DNA of 64,000 nt. Source: Marisediminitalea alba. GTDB taxonomy: Bacteria; Pseudomonadota; Gammaproteobacteria; Enterobacterales; Alteromonadaceae. Under the pieces are notes generated by a model, which saw only the letters and a list, made by a program, of their open reading frames with translations, did no database searches and was not told the DNA's origin. Shown piece after piece: positions 47,565 to 55,418 of the stretch. The position numbers and the translations under genes were made by a program. Numbering within the stretch: position 1 is the first letter of the stretch; every line of letters starts with the position of its first letter. The stretch lies in contig NZ_PVNP01000188.1 of the NCBI RefSeq assembly GCF_002993365.1, positions 51,346 to 115,345 on the forward strand. The letters are read 5' to 3'.

Positions 47565-48455
47565 TTAATGACTGCGACTCACCATTAAATCGGTAAATGC
47601 AACTAAGTAATCGGTATTGTAGGGCAAACCGTCCAAGGCTTGAAGCGCCTCTTGATGTAATTTTGCCAACTCCTGACGCGCACCGTCCAGTCCCAGCAGA
47701 GAAGGAAACGTATTTTTGCCCCGGGCTTCATCTGAACCTTTCGGCTTGCCGAGCGTTTCGGTACTGGCCGTGACATCCAGAATGTCATCCTGAACCTGAA
47801 ATGCGAGGCCGATACGGTTAGCGAAACAGCACAGCAATTGTTGATGGTTGCTATCGAGCTGTTCGGTTACCAGGCATACCATTTCCACACAGGCCGTCAG
47901 TAACGCGCCGGTTTTTAGCTGATGCAGATGTTGTAGTTCGGTCAGTGTAATTTGCTTCCCCGTGGCGGCTAAATCAATGGCCTGGCCGCCACACATGCCA
48001 GAATAACCGGCAGCGCGGGCCAGTACCGCAACCAGTTGGGCGCGGCGTTGGTCGGCAAACGCGCTCATAGGATGTTCGGCAACAATACTGAAAGCCTGGG
48101 TCTGCAAAGCGTCTCCGGCGAGAATAGCGGTCGCTTCGTCAAACGCAATATGGCAGGTTGGATTGCCCCGGCGCAGCTCATCATCATCCATTGCTGGCAG
48201 ATCGTCGTGAACCAGGGAATAGGCATGAATACATTCGATGGCCATACTGATAGCACGCTGGTCGTTATCCGGAATGTCGAGCATATTACCTACCAGGTGA
48301 ACCAATAGCGGACGCATCCGTTTGCCACCGTTGGTTAAGGCGTACAGCATAGATTCTTTTAGGCGCGGTGCGGCATCGGGCAGATCGTTGATGAGGTCTT
48401 GCAAGCTGGCATCAAGGCGTTGCTTGATGTGCTGATGCAATGAAGCAAGTTGCAT
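47565..48455 (-). CDS. ispA: Farnesyl diphosphate synthase
   Basis: 296 aa prenyltransferase. The first Asp-rich motif is LVHDDLPAMDDDELRRG (DDxxxxD, short-chain type), the second is FQVQDDILDVTA; GGKRMRPLLVHL and GQAIDLAATGKQI also fit. It condenses IPP with DMAPP and GPP to farnesyl diphosphate for undecaprenol and quinone tails. One base separates it from xseB, as in E. coli. Confidence 0.97.
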   Translation of the reverse strand: MQLASLHQHIKQRLDASLQDLINDLPDAAPRLKESMLYALTNGGKRMRPLLVHLVGNMLDIPDNDQRAISMAIECIHAYSLVHDDLPAMDDDELRRGNPTCHIAFDEATAILAGDALQTQAFSIVAEHPMSAFADQRRAQLVAVLARAAGYSGMCGGQAIDLAATGKQITLTELQHLHQLKTGALLTACVEMVCLVTEQLDSNHQQLLCCFANRIGLAFQVQDDILDVTASTETLGKPKGSDEARGKNTFPSLLGLDGARQELAKLHQEALQALDGLPYNTDYLVAFTDLMVSRSH

Positions 48456-48456
48456 G

Positions 48457-48705
48457 TTAGTCCTCGTTGTCTGCCGCGAAGTCCTGTAATGCGGCTTCGC
48501 CGTTTTGTTCGGTGAGTATTCTGACTTTTTGTTCAGCTTCTACCAGGGCCTTCTGGCTCAGGCGGGATAACTCGATACCGCGTTCAAATTTTTTCAGTGC
48601 CTCATGGAGTGGCAAATCGCCCTGTTCCATTTCATTGACGATAGTTTCCAGTTCGCTGATGGTTTGTTCAAATGACGGACTGGCTGCAGTGGCTTTATCG
48701 CTCAC
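48457..48705 (-). CDS. xseB: Exodeoxyribonuclease VII small subunit
   Basis: 82 aa from the GTG at 48705, chosen because GAGGG lies about 4 bp upstream on the minus strand; the open frame continues to 48771 with non-conserved residues. Family pattern SFEQTISELETIVNEMEQGDLPLHEALKKFERGIEL followed by LSQKALVEAEQKVRIL. Small helical partner of XseA in degrading single-stranded DNA. First gene of xseB-ispA-dxs. Confidence 0.94.
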   Translation of the reverse strand: MSDKATAASPSFEQTISELETIVNEMEQGDLPLHEALKKFERGIELSRLSQKALVEAEQKVRILTEQNGEAALQDFAADNED

Positions 48706-49082
48706 GGATCCCTCTTCTGGTCTCATTTTGCGTAGTGATGGCACATTAACCGAGGCCCGCGCGAGGGTCAAATAGTTTAGCCGCTGTATGCGAGGTTTTG
48801 CGCTGTCTGGCAGTGCCAGGCAGTGGTATTAAGATAACCGGTTATAAAATCTATAACGATATCAGTGTAGAAAAAAAAATAACTGCCGATAGAATGACTA
48901 CAGTGTATTGAGTGCTAGGATGTCGGGTGACGGAAAGTAAACCTAGTCGGCTCAATGCTATAACAACTTCGCTGGTGTAATGACTTTGTCAGACTCAGCA
49001 CTGCATTGTGAAAAATTCGCAGCTATATTTAACACCAAGTGTTCAGTTTCGCCCTGAATAAGTGATGAAGTGAGGGAAACAA
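48706..49082. other. Intergenic region between divergent xseB and pomA
   Basis: 377 bp without a convincing gene. It holds AT-rich sequence, a small palindrome (GTTATA-AAATC-TATAAC, 48841-48857), an A9 run at 48871-48879 and the sigma-28-like -10 at 48885. The GAGGGA before pomA (49072-49077) is its ribosome-binding site. Confidence 0.6.
48866..48892 (+). promoter_or_regulatory. Possible flagellar sigma-28 promoter upstream of pomAB
   Basis: GCCGATAG at 48885-48892 matches the FliA -10 consensus GCCGATAA in 7 of 8 positions. The -35 (TGTAGAAA, expected TAAAGTTT) is weak. It lies about 190 bp upstream of pomA and on its strand. Confidence 0.35.
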
Positions 49083-49844
49083 GTGGATTTAGCAACCCTG
49101 GTTGGAATGTTAGGCGGCATTGGCTTTATTGTAATGGCCATGATCCTCGGTGGGGATCTCAGCATGTTTGTCGACGTTCCCTCGGTACTGATCGTATTTT
49201 GCGGTAGTCTTTTCGTTGTTATGTCGCAGTTCACGCTGGGCCAGTTTTTTGGTGCAGGTAAAATCGCCGGCAAGGCGTTTATGTTTAAAATCGACACGCC
49301 TGAAGATCTCATCGAGAAAGTAGTAGAGATGGCAGATGCCGCCCGGAAAGGGGGCTTTCTGGCGCTAGAAGAAGCTGAAATTGCTAACCCTTTTATGCAA
49401 AAAGGGGTGGATATGCTGGTGGATGGTCATGATATCGACGTGGTGCGCGAAACTCTGGCAAAAGACATTTCCATGACCACCGAACGCCACGAGTTTGGTG
49501 TTTCTATCTTTAAAGGTCTTGGTGATGTCGCGCCGGCCATGGGTATGATTGGTACGCTCATTGGTCTGGTAGCCATGCTGTCAAACATGGATGACCCCAA
49601 AGCCATCGGCCCTGCTATGGCGGTGGCCTTGTTAACCACATTGTACGGAGCCTTTCTGGCTAACGTTATCTGTCTGCCAATCGCCGCTAAGCTCAGCAAC
49701 CGCCTGAATGAAGAGAAACTCAACCAGTCATTGATTCTCGACGGGATTGTCGGCATCGCCGATGGTCAGAACCCGCGGGTCATTGAAGGGATCCTGAAAA
49801 ACTATCTCGCCGCCAGTAAACGTGGTGCGGCGGAAGAAGAGTAA
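49083..49844 (+). CDS. pomA: Flagellar motor stator protein PomA
   Basis: 253 aa, GTG start at 49083 behind GAGGGA. MotA/PomA family: four membrane helices (GMLGGIGFIVMAMILGG, VLIVFCGSLFVVMSQF, GDVAPAMGMIGTLIGLVAML, AMAVALLTTLYGAFLANVICLPIAAKL) and a cytoplasmic loop with charged residues that contact FliG. The helix 3-4 region GMIGTLIGLVAMLSNMDDPKAIGPAMAVALLTTLYG is very close to Vibrio PomA. With PomB it forms a sodium channel driving the polar flagellum. Confidence 0.97.
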   Translation: MDLATLVGMLGGIGFIVMAMILGGDLSMFVDVPSVLIVFCGSLFVVMSQFTLGQFFGAGKIAGKAFMFKIDTPEDLIEKVVEMADAARKGGFLALEEAEIANPFMQKGVDMLVDGHDIDVVRETLAKDISMTTERHEFGVSIFKGLGDVAPAMGMIGTLIGLVAMLSNMDDPKAIGPAMAVALLTTLYGAFLANVICLPIAAKLSNRLNEEKLNQSLILDGIVGIADGQNPRVIEGILKNYLAASKRGAAEEE

Positions 49845-49849
49845 AGATT

Positions 49850-50788
49850 ATGGCGCAGGAAGAAGAGTGCCCCAAATGCCCCCCCGAAGGTCTCCCCGCG
49901 TGGATGGGGACCTTTGCGGACCTTATGTCGCTGCTGATGTGCTTCTTTGTACTGCTGCTGGCATTCTCCGAAATGGACGTGCTTAAATTTAAGCAAATAG
50001 CCGGCTCCATGAAATTTGCTTTTGGTGTGCAAAACAAAATTGAAGTGAAAGATATTCCAAAAGGCACCAGTGTGATTGCCATGGAGTTTCGCCCGGGCCG
50101 TCCGGACCCGACACCGATTGACACCATTCAGCAGCAAACCATTGATATGACCCAGCAGATGCTGGAGTTTCAGGCCGGCGACGAAGACTCAGCCGGGGGC
50201 CGACAGAAGCAGCGTGGTACTCAGCGCGGCGGGCAATCTCAACAAACCTCAACCGATCAGTCGGCCTCTACCCAGCAGGCAGCTAATCAGGAACAGGTGG
50301 CTGAGATGATGAAAAAAGTTGCCCAGCAACTACAAAAACAAATTCTTGATGGCTCGATTGAAATGGAATCCCTGGGCCAGCAGATCACCATACGCATCCG
50401 TGAGAATGGTTCGTTCTCTGCCGGTTCGGCATTTTTACAACCACAATTTCGCCCGGTTATCCGCCAGATTGGTGAGATCCTGGCGGATATGCCGGGTCAG
50501 ATAGAAGTGTCTGGGCATAGCGATAAGCAACAGATTTCCAATGAACTGTACAGCTCTAACTGGGACTTATCTGCGCAACGTGCGGTTGCCGTTGCCGAGG
50601 CGCTGCGCTCTGCACCGGGCTTTGATGAAGCGCGAATGTCGGTGGTGGGCAAAGCGTCTAACGAGCCCCTGATTGAAGATCCGCAAACGCCGGAAGAATT
50701 GGCCAGCAACCGCCGGGTAGAGATTAACATTAATCAGGGTGAGCCGATTCGCTCGAAACCTATCTCAGTGCTGGAGCAAGGCCAGTAA
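49850..50788 (+). CDS. pomB: Flagellar motor stator protein PomB
   Basis: 312 aa, 5 bp after pomA. One membrane helix (FADLMSLLMCFFVLLLAFSEM) carries D24, the ion-binding Asp, with the surrounding WMGTFADLMSLLMCFF the same as in sodium-type PomB. The plug/linker is Gln-rich (GGRQKQRGTQRGGQSQQTS) and is followed by an OmpA-like peptidoglycan-binding domain (FSAGSAFLQPQFRPVI, VSGHSDKQQI, NWDLSAQRAVAVA, SNRRVEI). NxxLSxxRA and NRRVEI motifs are intact. It ends next to a long palindrome shared with the convergent gene. Confidence 0.97.
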   Translation: MAQEEECPKCPPEGLPAWMGTFADLMSLLMCFFVLLLAFSEMDVLKFKQIAGSMKFAFGVQNKIEVKDIPKGTSVIAMEFRPGRPDPTPIDTIQQQTIDMTQQMLEFQAGDEDSAGGRQKQRGTQRGGQSQQTSTDQSASTQQAANQEQVAEMMKKVAQQLQKQILDGSIEMESLGQQITIRIRENGSFSAGSAFLQPQFRPVIRQIGEILADMPGQIEVSGHSDKQQISNELYSSNWDLSAQRAVAVAEALRSAPGFDEARMSVVGKASNEPLIEDPQTPEELASNRRVEININQGEPIRSKPISVLEQGQ

Positions 50789-50802
50789 TCAGGACGTCAA
50801 TA

Positions 50803-50831
50803 TAAGCTTACCCGCTTAGCGGGTAAGCTTA
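50803..50831. terminator. Perfect 13-bp palindromic hairpin between pomB and cfa-like gene
   Basis: TAAGCTTACCCGC (50803-50815) and GCGGGTAAGCTTA (50819-50831) pair perfectly around a 3-nt loop. The loop is exactly the stop codon of the minus-strand cfa-like gene. No T-tract follows on either strand, so it is either a bidirectional terminator of atypical kind or a 3'-end stability hairpin. Confidence 0.6.
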
Positions 50832-52069
50832 TCTACATAACGCGGCTTGCCCAGCACTAATTGTACAGTGCTGATGGAACGCTCCAGGAAGCCACCCTCG
50901 CAATATTTAAGGTAGTATTCCCACATTCTGGCAAAGCGCTCGTCATAGCCGTGCACAGCCAGCTTTTCTTTTGCTGCCACAAAAGCATTAAACCAATCTC
51001 TGAGCGTACGCGCATAGTCAAGGCCAATGTCCTGCATGTCGCGAATAGATAGATCGCTGGCTTGCTTAATGTGCTGATTTAATACCAACTGAGAGGGCAG
51101 GAAACCACCGGGGAAGATATGCTTCTGAATAAAGTCAACGCCTTTGTGGTAACTGTCGTAGCGACGATCATCGATAGTAATCGACTGCAACAGCATTAGA
51201 CCATCTGGGATTAGCAGGCTTGCGCACTTGTTGAAAAACTGGTTGAGATAAGGCTTGCCTACCGCTTCGATCATTTCGATAGAAACCAGTTTAGTGTATG
51301 TGCCTTCCAGCAACCGGTAGTCTTTTTTGAGCAGCGTAATCTGGTCTTCGAGGCCTTCTCGTTTTACCCACTCATTGGCGTAGGCAAATTGCTCCTCGGA
51401 AATGGTAGTCGTGGTTACCTTACAGCCGAAATGCTTAGCAGCATGGACCGCGAGGCCTCCCCAGCCAGTACCAATTTCAATCAGGTGGTCATCGGCGGTA
51501 AGACGTAACTTTTTGCAGATGGTGTGTAGTTTGTGAAACTGGGCGTCAGCAAGAGACGCATTAACGTCCGGATAAATCGCCGACGAATACATCATGCTTT
51601 CATCAAGAAAGTGGGTGTAAAGGGTATTGCCTAAATCGTAGTGGGCCGCAATATTTTTCTTGGCCTGATCGTGAGTATTACGGCGCATGAGGTGTTGCAG
51701 TTTATCAAACGGGAAACTGAGCCATTTAAACCGGGACTCCCAGCGGTCGAGTGTGGGCAGATTACGGGCGAAAATACGAATAACATTGGTCAGCTCCGGG
51801 CTGGTCCATAATCCTTCGGTGTACGTTTCACCAGAGGCTACACTACCGCCGAGCAATAGCTTTTTGTACACGGTTGGACAATGCATATCGACTTCGGCGT
51901 GCAGATCGCTTGCCGGATTACCACACTGAGCAACCAGTTTGCCATTTTCCTTAATCACCAGATGCCCCTCAGGCAGAGATTGCATCAGACTAATAAAAAT
52001 TTGGCGACTGTATCGCTCAACATAAGAAAACGTAAGGGGCGCAGCGAGCGCAGTTTCACTATTTGCCAT
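50816..52069 (-). CDS. Cyclopropane-fatty-acid-synthase-like SAM methyltransferase (possibly UfaM-like)
   Basis: 417 aa. SAM-binding motif I is LIEIGTGWGGLA (197-207); the family blocks AAHYDLGN, SIEMIEAVG, DFIQKHIFPGG and GLDYARTL are present. Compared with E. coli Cfa, the bicarbonate ligand positions differ: Cys139 is Ser163 (MMYSSAIY) and His266 is Gln295 (LLQSI), while Glu239 (E268) and Tyr317 (Y352) are kept. This argues for methyl transfer to an unsaturated acyl chain without ring closure, as in UfaM of the furan fatty acid pathway (inference). Last gene of the five-gene minus-strand operon starting at 55234; 3 bp from the DUF1365 gene. Confidence 0.88.
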   Translation of the reverse strand: MANSETALAAPLTFSYVERYSRQIFISLMQSLPEGHLVIKENGKLVAQCGNPASDLHAEVDMHCPTVYKKLLLGGSVASGETYTEGLWTSPELTNVIRIFARNLPTLDRWESRFKWLSFPFDKLQHLMRRNTHDQAKKNIAAHYDLGNTLYTHFLDESMMYSSAIYPDVNASLADAQFHKLHTICKKLRLTADDHLIEIGTGWGGLAVHAAKHFGCKVTTTTISEEQFAYANEWVKREGLEDQITLLKKDYRLLEGTYTKLVSIEMIEAVGKPYLNQFFNKCASLLIPDGLMLLQSITIDDRRYDSYHKGVDFIQKHIFPGGFLPSQLVLNQHIKQASDLSIRDMQDIGLDYARTLRDWFNAFVAAKEKLAVHGYDERFARMWEYYLKYCEGGFLERSISTVQLVLGKPRYVDKLTR

Positions 52070-52072
52070 GAG

Positions 52073-52810
52073 TTATTCCTGACTATTTATCGGATGTGAA
52101 TATACCGGCGTACGTTTTATCCATAATTTAACCGCCTGCCAGTAAATTCCGATGACAGTTCTTAGTGTCATATTCGGTATTGACTTGATTACGTTTCTAA
52201 CGGTATTTGAGTTTAATGGTTTTTGCTTTAAATGCATTATTGCGGTGAAGTGTTTGTTTTCCTTATAACAACTCAGGCCCACGGAGAAGGCTTCAGACGG
52301 TTGCTGGATATGCCACTTGTAGACCATATCAACCGGGTTAAACGGCGATACGTGAAAAGCTTTAGGAGTATTTTCCTGTTTGTTTAAATCAACCAGATAA
52401 TGATGTCTTTCATTCCAGGGCGTATTGCTGACCTCCGCCAGCATATGGGTAAACTGGCCGCAAGCTTTGTGGCGCAGAAAATAAAAGTTAACCGGACTGA
52501 AGTACAGCCCGAAGTGCCTTGCCTGACCAAGCAGGAAAATATCGCCAATCAATGACGCTTCGGATTTATTGAGCTCATTCATCCTGGCTAATACCGCCTG
52601 TTTGAGAGGCAGCGTCGGGTCACCGAGGTAGTCGCTGCGGCGAAATTCGAAAGCGGCTCTTGCGGTATTGGAAAAGCCCTTTACGGTATGCGCCAGGTGA
52701 TTGACTTCATCAAGGTTGAGCCACATCATTGCAATGCCATACTCAAAGGCGTGCTGAGTGGGCTTAAACCGCTCGTGATTCACTACACCGGTGCAGATTG
52801 CGCTTTCCAT
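52073..52810 (-). CDS. DUF1365 family protein
   Basis: 245 aa from the Met at 52810, which overlaps the stop of the upstream FAD gene (TAATG). DUF1365 signatures: GVVNHERFKPTQHAFEYGIAMMWLNLDE, FRRSDYLGD, ILLLGQARHFGLYFSPVNFYF-type block (FLLGQARHFGLYFSPVNFYF is at about 95-115), VSNTPWNERHHYLVD and KAFHVSPFNPVDMVYKW. The family is almost always next to an FAD amine oxidase-like gene and a Cfa-like gene, and is thought to act on acyl chains; no reaction is proven to my knowledge. Fourth gene of the operon. Confidence 0.93.
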   Translation of the reverse strand: MESAICTGVVNHERFKPTQHAFEYGIAMMWLNLDEVNHLAHTVKGFSNTARAAFEFRRSDYLGDPTLPLKQAVLARMNELNKSEASLIGDIFLLGQARHFGLYFSPVNFYFLRHKACGQFTHMLAEVSNTPWNERHHYLVDLNKQENTPKAFHVSPFNPVDMVYKWHIQQPSEAFSVGLSCYKENKHFTAIMHLKQKPLNSNTVRNVIKSIPNMTLRTVIGIYWQAVKLWIKRTPVYSHPINSQE

Positions 52811-54072
52811 TACAGACTGGCTCCAAACCGTTCGCAAACGTCCAGTGCAGAGCGCACGCCGTCTTCGTGAAAACCGTTATACCAGTAAGCGCCACAGAAG
52901 TGCATCCCATCCACCCCGCAAATAGTCTCCCGTTGCTGTTGGGCGCTTACCATTGTCGGGCTGAACTGCGGATGCGCATAGCGGTAAGTGCCCAGTACTT
53001 TGTCGGCTTGTATCCCCTGGGTATTGAGGCTCACACAAAAGGTTTCCTCGGCATCTAACCGTTGCAGTATATTCATATCATAGGTGACCGCTGCAGGGCG
53101 TTGTTGCTCCTGCGGGTCGCCGGTTAAACGATAATTCCAGCTCGCCCACGCTGCTTTTCGTTGCGGTAGTTGTCTGGTGTCGAAGTGCAGCACGACATCG
53201 TTTTCGGCATAGCCGATGGCACCTAGTATGCGTTGCTGGTCGTCGGTGGGTGCGACAAGCATCGCCAATGCCTGATCGCTATGACAGGCAAAAATTACTT
53301 CATCATACTGGTTTGTCTGGCCGTCCATCGAAGTTACAGCAACGCCACCATTGCTATGTTGCACCCGTTTTACCGGGGTGCTCAGTCGAATACGGTCAGC
53401 AAATGGTTTTATCAGAGGCGCTACGTATTCTCTTGAACCGCCTTTGATGGTGTACCACTGTGGTCGATCATTAATATTGAGCAATCCGTGGTTATTGAAA
53501 AACTGTAAAAAGAAGGTCAGTGGAAAGGCTTTGGTTTGCTCCAGACTGGCAGACCAGATAGCTGCGCACATCGGATAGATATAATGTTCACTAAAATCTT
53601 CGCTGAAGTCATGTTCTCTGATAAACGATGACAGCGTTTGTGAACTGGTATCCTGCTCCTGTTCAATGGTCTCTTTACATAGATTATTAAAGCGTACGAT
53701 ATCTTTTACTATTTTCCAGAACCGGGGCCGAAACAGGTTGCGTCGCTGGGCAAACAGGGTGTTCAGATTGTGCCCGTTGTATTCAATGTTAGTCCCTTCA
53801 TGGTGAACCGAAAAACTCATTTCGGTAGGCTGGTATTCCACGCCAAGACTGGTGAGTAATTTAATAAAATTAGGGTAGGTCCAGTCGTTAAATACAATAA
53901 AACCAGTATCGATAGCCCGGGACTGCCCATTTACCGTTACGTCTTTGGTAGCGGTATGGCCACCAATATAATCATTAGCTTCATACAAAGTAATGTTGTG
54001 CTGTTGGTGCAACAGGTGTGCACAGGTTAACCCTGAAATGCCTGAGCCAATGATGGCAATATTTTTTTTCAT
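52810..54072 (-). CDS. FAD-dependent amine oxidase-like oxidoreductase
   Basis: 420 aa from the Met at 54072, giving MKKNIAIIGSGISGLTCAHLL, the dinucleotide-binding fold at the very N-terminus. Next come EANDYIGGHTATKDV and DTGFIVFNDWTYPNF, and the C-terminal GVDGMHFCGAYWYNGFHEDGVRSAL with the FAD-contacting end. This is the NAD(P)-binding/phytoene-desaturase-like partner of DUF1365 and Cfa-like genes. By analogy with ring or double-bond modifying flavoenzymes it may desaturate or oxidise the methylated acyl chain (inference). It follows the SDR gene by 20 bp. Confidence 0.9.
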   Translation of the reverse strand: MKKNIAIIGSGISGLTCAHLLHQQHNITLYEANDYIGGHTATKDVTVNGQSRAIDTGFIVFNDWTYPNFIKLLTSLGVEYQPTEMSFSVHHEGTNIEYNGHNLNTLFAQRRNLFRPRFWKIVKDIVRFNNLCKETIEQEQDTSSQTLSSFIREHDFSEDFSEHYIYPMCAAIWSASLEQTKAFPLTFFLQFFNNHGLLNINDRPQWYTIKGGSREYVAPLIKPFADRIRLSTPVKRVQHSNGGVAVTSMDGQTNQYDEVIFACHSDQALAMLVAPTDDQQRILGAIGYAENDVVLHFDTRQLPQRKAAWASWNYRLTGDPQEQQRPAAVTYDMNILQRLDAEETFCVSLNTQGIQADKVLGTYRYAHPQFSPTMVSAQQQRETICGVDGMHFCGAYWYNGFHEDGVRSALDVCERFGASL

Positions 54073-54092
54073 CTGAAAATCCGCCAGGTCTC

Positions 54093-54803
54093 TTATTGTA
54101 ATTTTGATGAAAGCCACACCTGGAGCCTGCCAGGTAAGCGGTGCAACGTTCTGAGTATAAGCCCGAACACGGTTGGAAAGTATATGTTGCTCTGTTGTTT
54201 GATAATGCCTTTTAATAAGGATTCAGCTGCTTCCTGCGCAGTAATCTTCATTGGCATTTCAAAATCATTTTTATCGGTTAACGGGGTTTCGACAAAACCA
54301 GGCGATACCGACTGAACGATAACCCCCTTCGATTTTAGGTCGATTTTCATACTTTGGGTAAAATAATGAACCGCCGCCTTGCTGGCGCCATATGCCTGGC
54401 TACGGGTAAAAGGAAACAATCTTGCCATGGAATCGATAATGACCAATTGATTGCCCGCCTGACAATTTGGCAACAGTGCACTGACGCAATTAATAATGCC
54501 AAAGAAATTCACTTCCAGTACCCGTCTGAACATGTCCGGCTCAAAGACTGGTAAATCCACATATTCACAGGTGCCGGCGTTGAGCACGGCTATGTCAAAG
54601 CGTACATCGGCCAGCGCCGACTGGGTGGCTTGCTCGTCGGTAACATCGAATTGCAGTGGCTGAATATTCTGGTGCTTTGCAAGCTTGTCGAGCTTTTCCT
54701 GATTGCGGCCACAGGCAATCACCTGATAGCCACGCGAAGCTGCATGGTTTGCTAAAGCCTCGCCAATGCCGGAGGTTGCGCCGGTAATTAGAATCGTTTT
54801 CAT
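54093..54803 (-). CDS. Short-chain dehydrogenase/reductase
   Basis: 236 aa classical SDR. TGATSGIGEALA cofactor loop, VLNAGTCEYVD (NAG), catalytic Ser in VIIDSMARLFP and YGASKAAVHYF (YxxxK). The sequence after the TG motif with ACGRN favours NADP(H) as cofactor. Second gene of the operon; its ATG overlaps the end of the SnoaL-like gene by 4 bp. Likely redox step in the same lipid-modifying pathway; the substrate is unknown. Confidence 0.93.
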   Translation of the reverse strand: MKTILITGATSGIGEALANHAASRGYQVIACGRNQEKLDKLAKHQNIQPLQFDVTDEQATQSALADVRFDIAVLNAGTCEYVDLPVFEPDMFRRVLEVNFFGIINCVSALLPNCQAGNQLVIIDSMARLFPFTRSQAYGASKAAVHYFTQSMKIDLKSKGVIVQSVSPGFVETPLTDKNDFEMPMKITAQEAAESLLKGIIKQQSNIYFPTVFGLILRTLHRLPGRLQVWLSSKLQ

Positions 54804-55234
54804 GAGTCGAGCTTCTTTTTGATAAAACCGATGACAGACCTGAGAACGGGCACATGTTCGTAAACCATTTCACCCAGATCATAATAGTCGCGGTGGTAGT
54901 GAATTTTGTCATCACGGACTTTAAGCATCGAAACGCCATCCACCGAAATAGTGCCTGGTTTGTTTTTCAGCTGCAGTAACATGGTCCATTCAACGACATG
55001 GCTGTACCCGCCTGGCCCGGAGTCTCCCGTGTTAAGGAGCGAATGAATCTTGAACTGACATGAATCGACCGATTCCAGCAGATTTGCGAAATAGCCCTTT
55101 ACCGCCTCAATACCTCGATGAGTTGTTACCGGATCGACAAACTCTATGTCCTGGTGGTAAACCTGGCTAAGGTCGTCGATATTGATTTTCGCGAGATCAG
55201 CATAGAGCTGCCTGAAGCGTTCCTCAAAAGTCAC
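54800..55234 (-). CDS. SnoaL/NTF2-like protein
   Basis: 144 aa. It has the NTF2-like outline: ERFRQLYADLAKINIDDLSQVYHQDIEFVDPV, HRGIEAVKGYFANLLE, VVEWTMLLQLKNK and DGVSMLKVRDDKIHYHRDYYDLGEMVYEHVP. Such folds are small cones used as isomerases, cyclases or non-catalytic binding proteins. First gene of the operon, 39 bp after a -10 candidate. Its position suggests it acts on, or carries, the same lipid intermediates (inference). Confidence 0.88.
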   Translation of the reverse strand: MTFEERFRQLYADLAKINIDDLSQVYHQDIEFVDPVTTHRGIEAVKGYFANLLESVDSCQFKIHSLLNTGDSGPGGYSHVVEWTMLLQLKNKPGTISVDGVSMLKVRDDKIHYHRDYYDLGEMVYEHVPVLRSVIGFIKKKLDS

Positions 55235-55272
55235 TGCAAAAAAATCCGTAATAACTGGGGTTTATGCTTGAT

Positions 55273-55300
55273 AATACCGACATAGCGAAGCCTTAGATCA
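55273..55300 (-). promoter_or_regulatory. ECF-sigma promoter candidate of the SnoaL-to-cfa operon
   Basis: On the minus strand TGATCT (55300-55295), 18-bp spacer, TATT (55276-55273). This is the same architecture as the elements at 55350 and 56002 and resembles the TGATCC-type -35 reported for RpoE/ChrR-class sigma factors. Distance from the -10 to the first ATG is about 39 bp. Confidence 0.6.
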
Positions 55301-55349
55301 TCATTTACCTATTTATTTTCACCGCTGCAACAATCTCTTTGCGCTTTTA

Positions 55350-55377
55350 AGATCCAAAACAGAAACCCCGGCGTATG
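55350..55377 (+). promoter_or_regulatory. ECF-sigma promoter candidate of the LON-domain gene
   Basis: AGATCC (55350-55355), 18-bp spacer, TATG (55374-55377). It differs from the sigma gene's own element only in the first base of the -35. Its -10 overlaps the GTG at 55377, which supports the downstream ATG at 55419 as the translation start. Confidence 0.55.
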
Positions 55378-55418
55378 TGACAGTAAATCCGTTAACCACT
55401 TTGACAAAGATACTAATT

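Noticed and set aside
48841..48857. Palindrome GTTATA-AAATC-TATAAC as a terminator or operator
   Set aside because: Short AT-rich stem without T-tract; expected by chance in such sequence.
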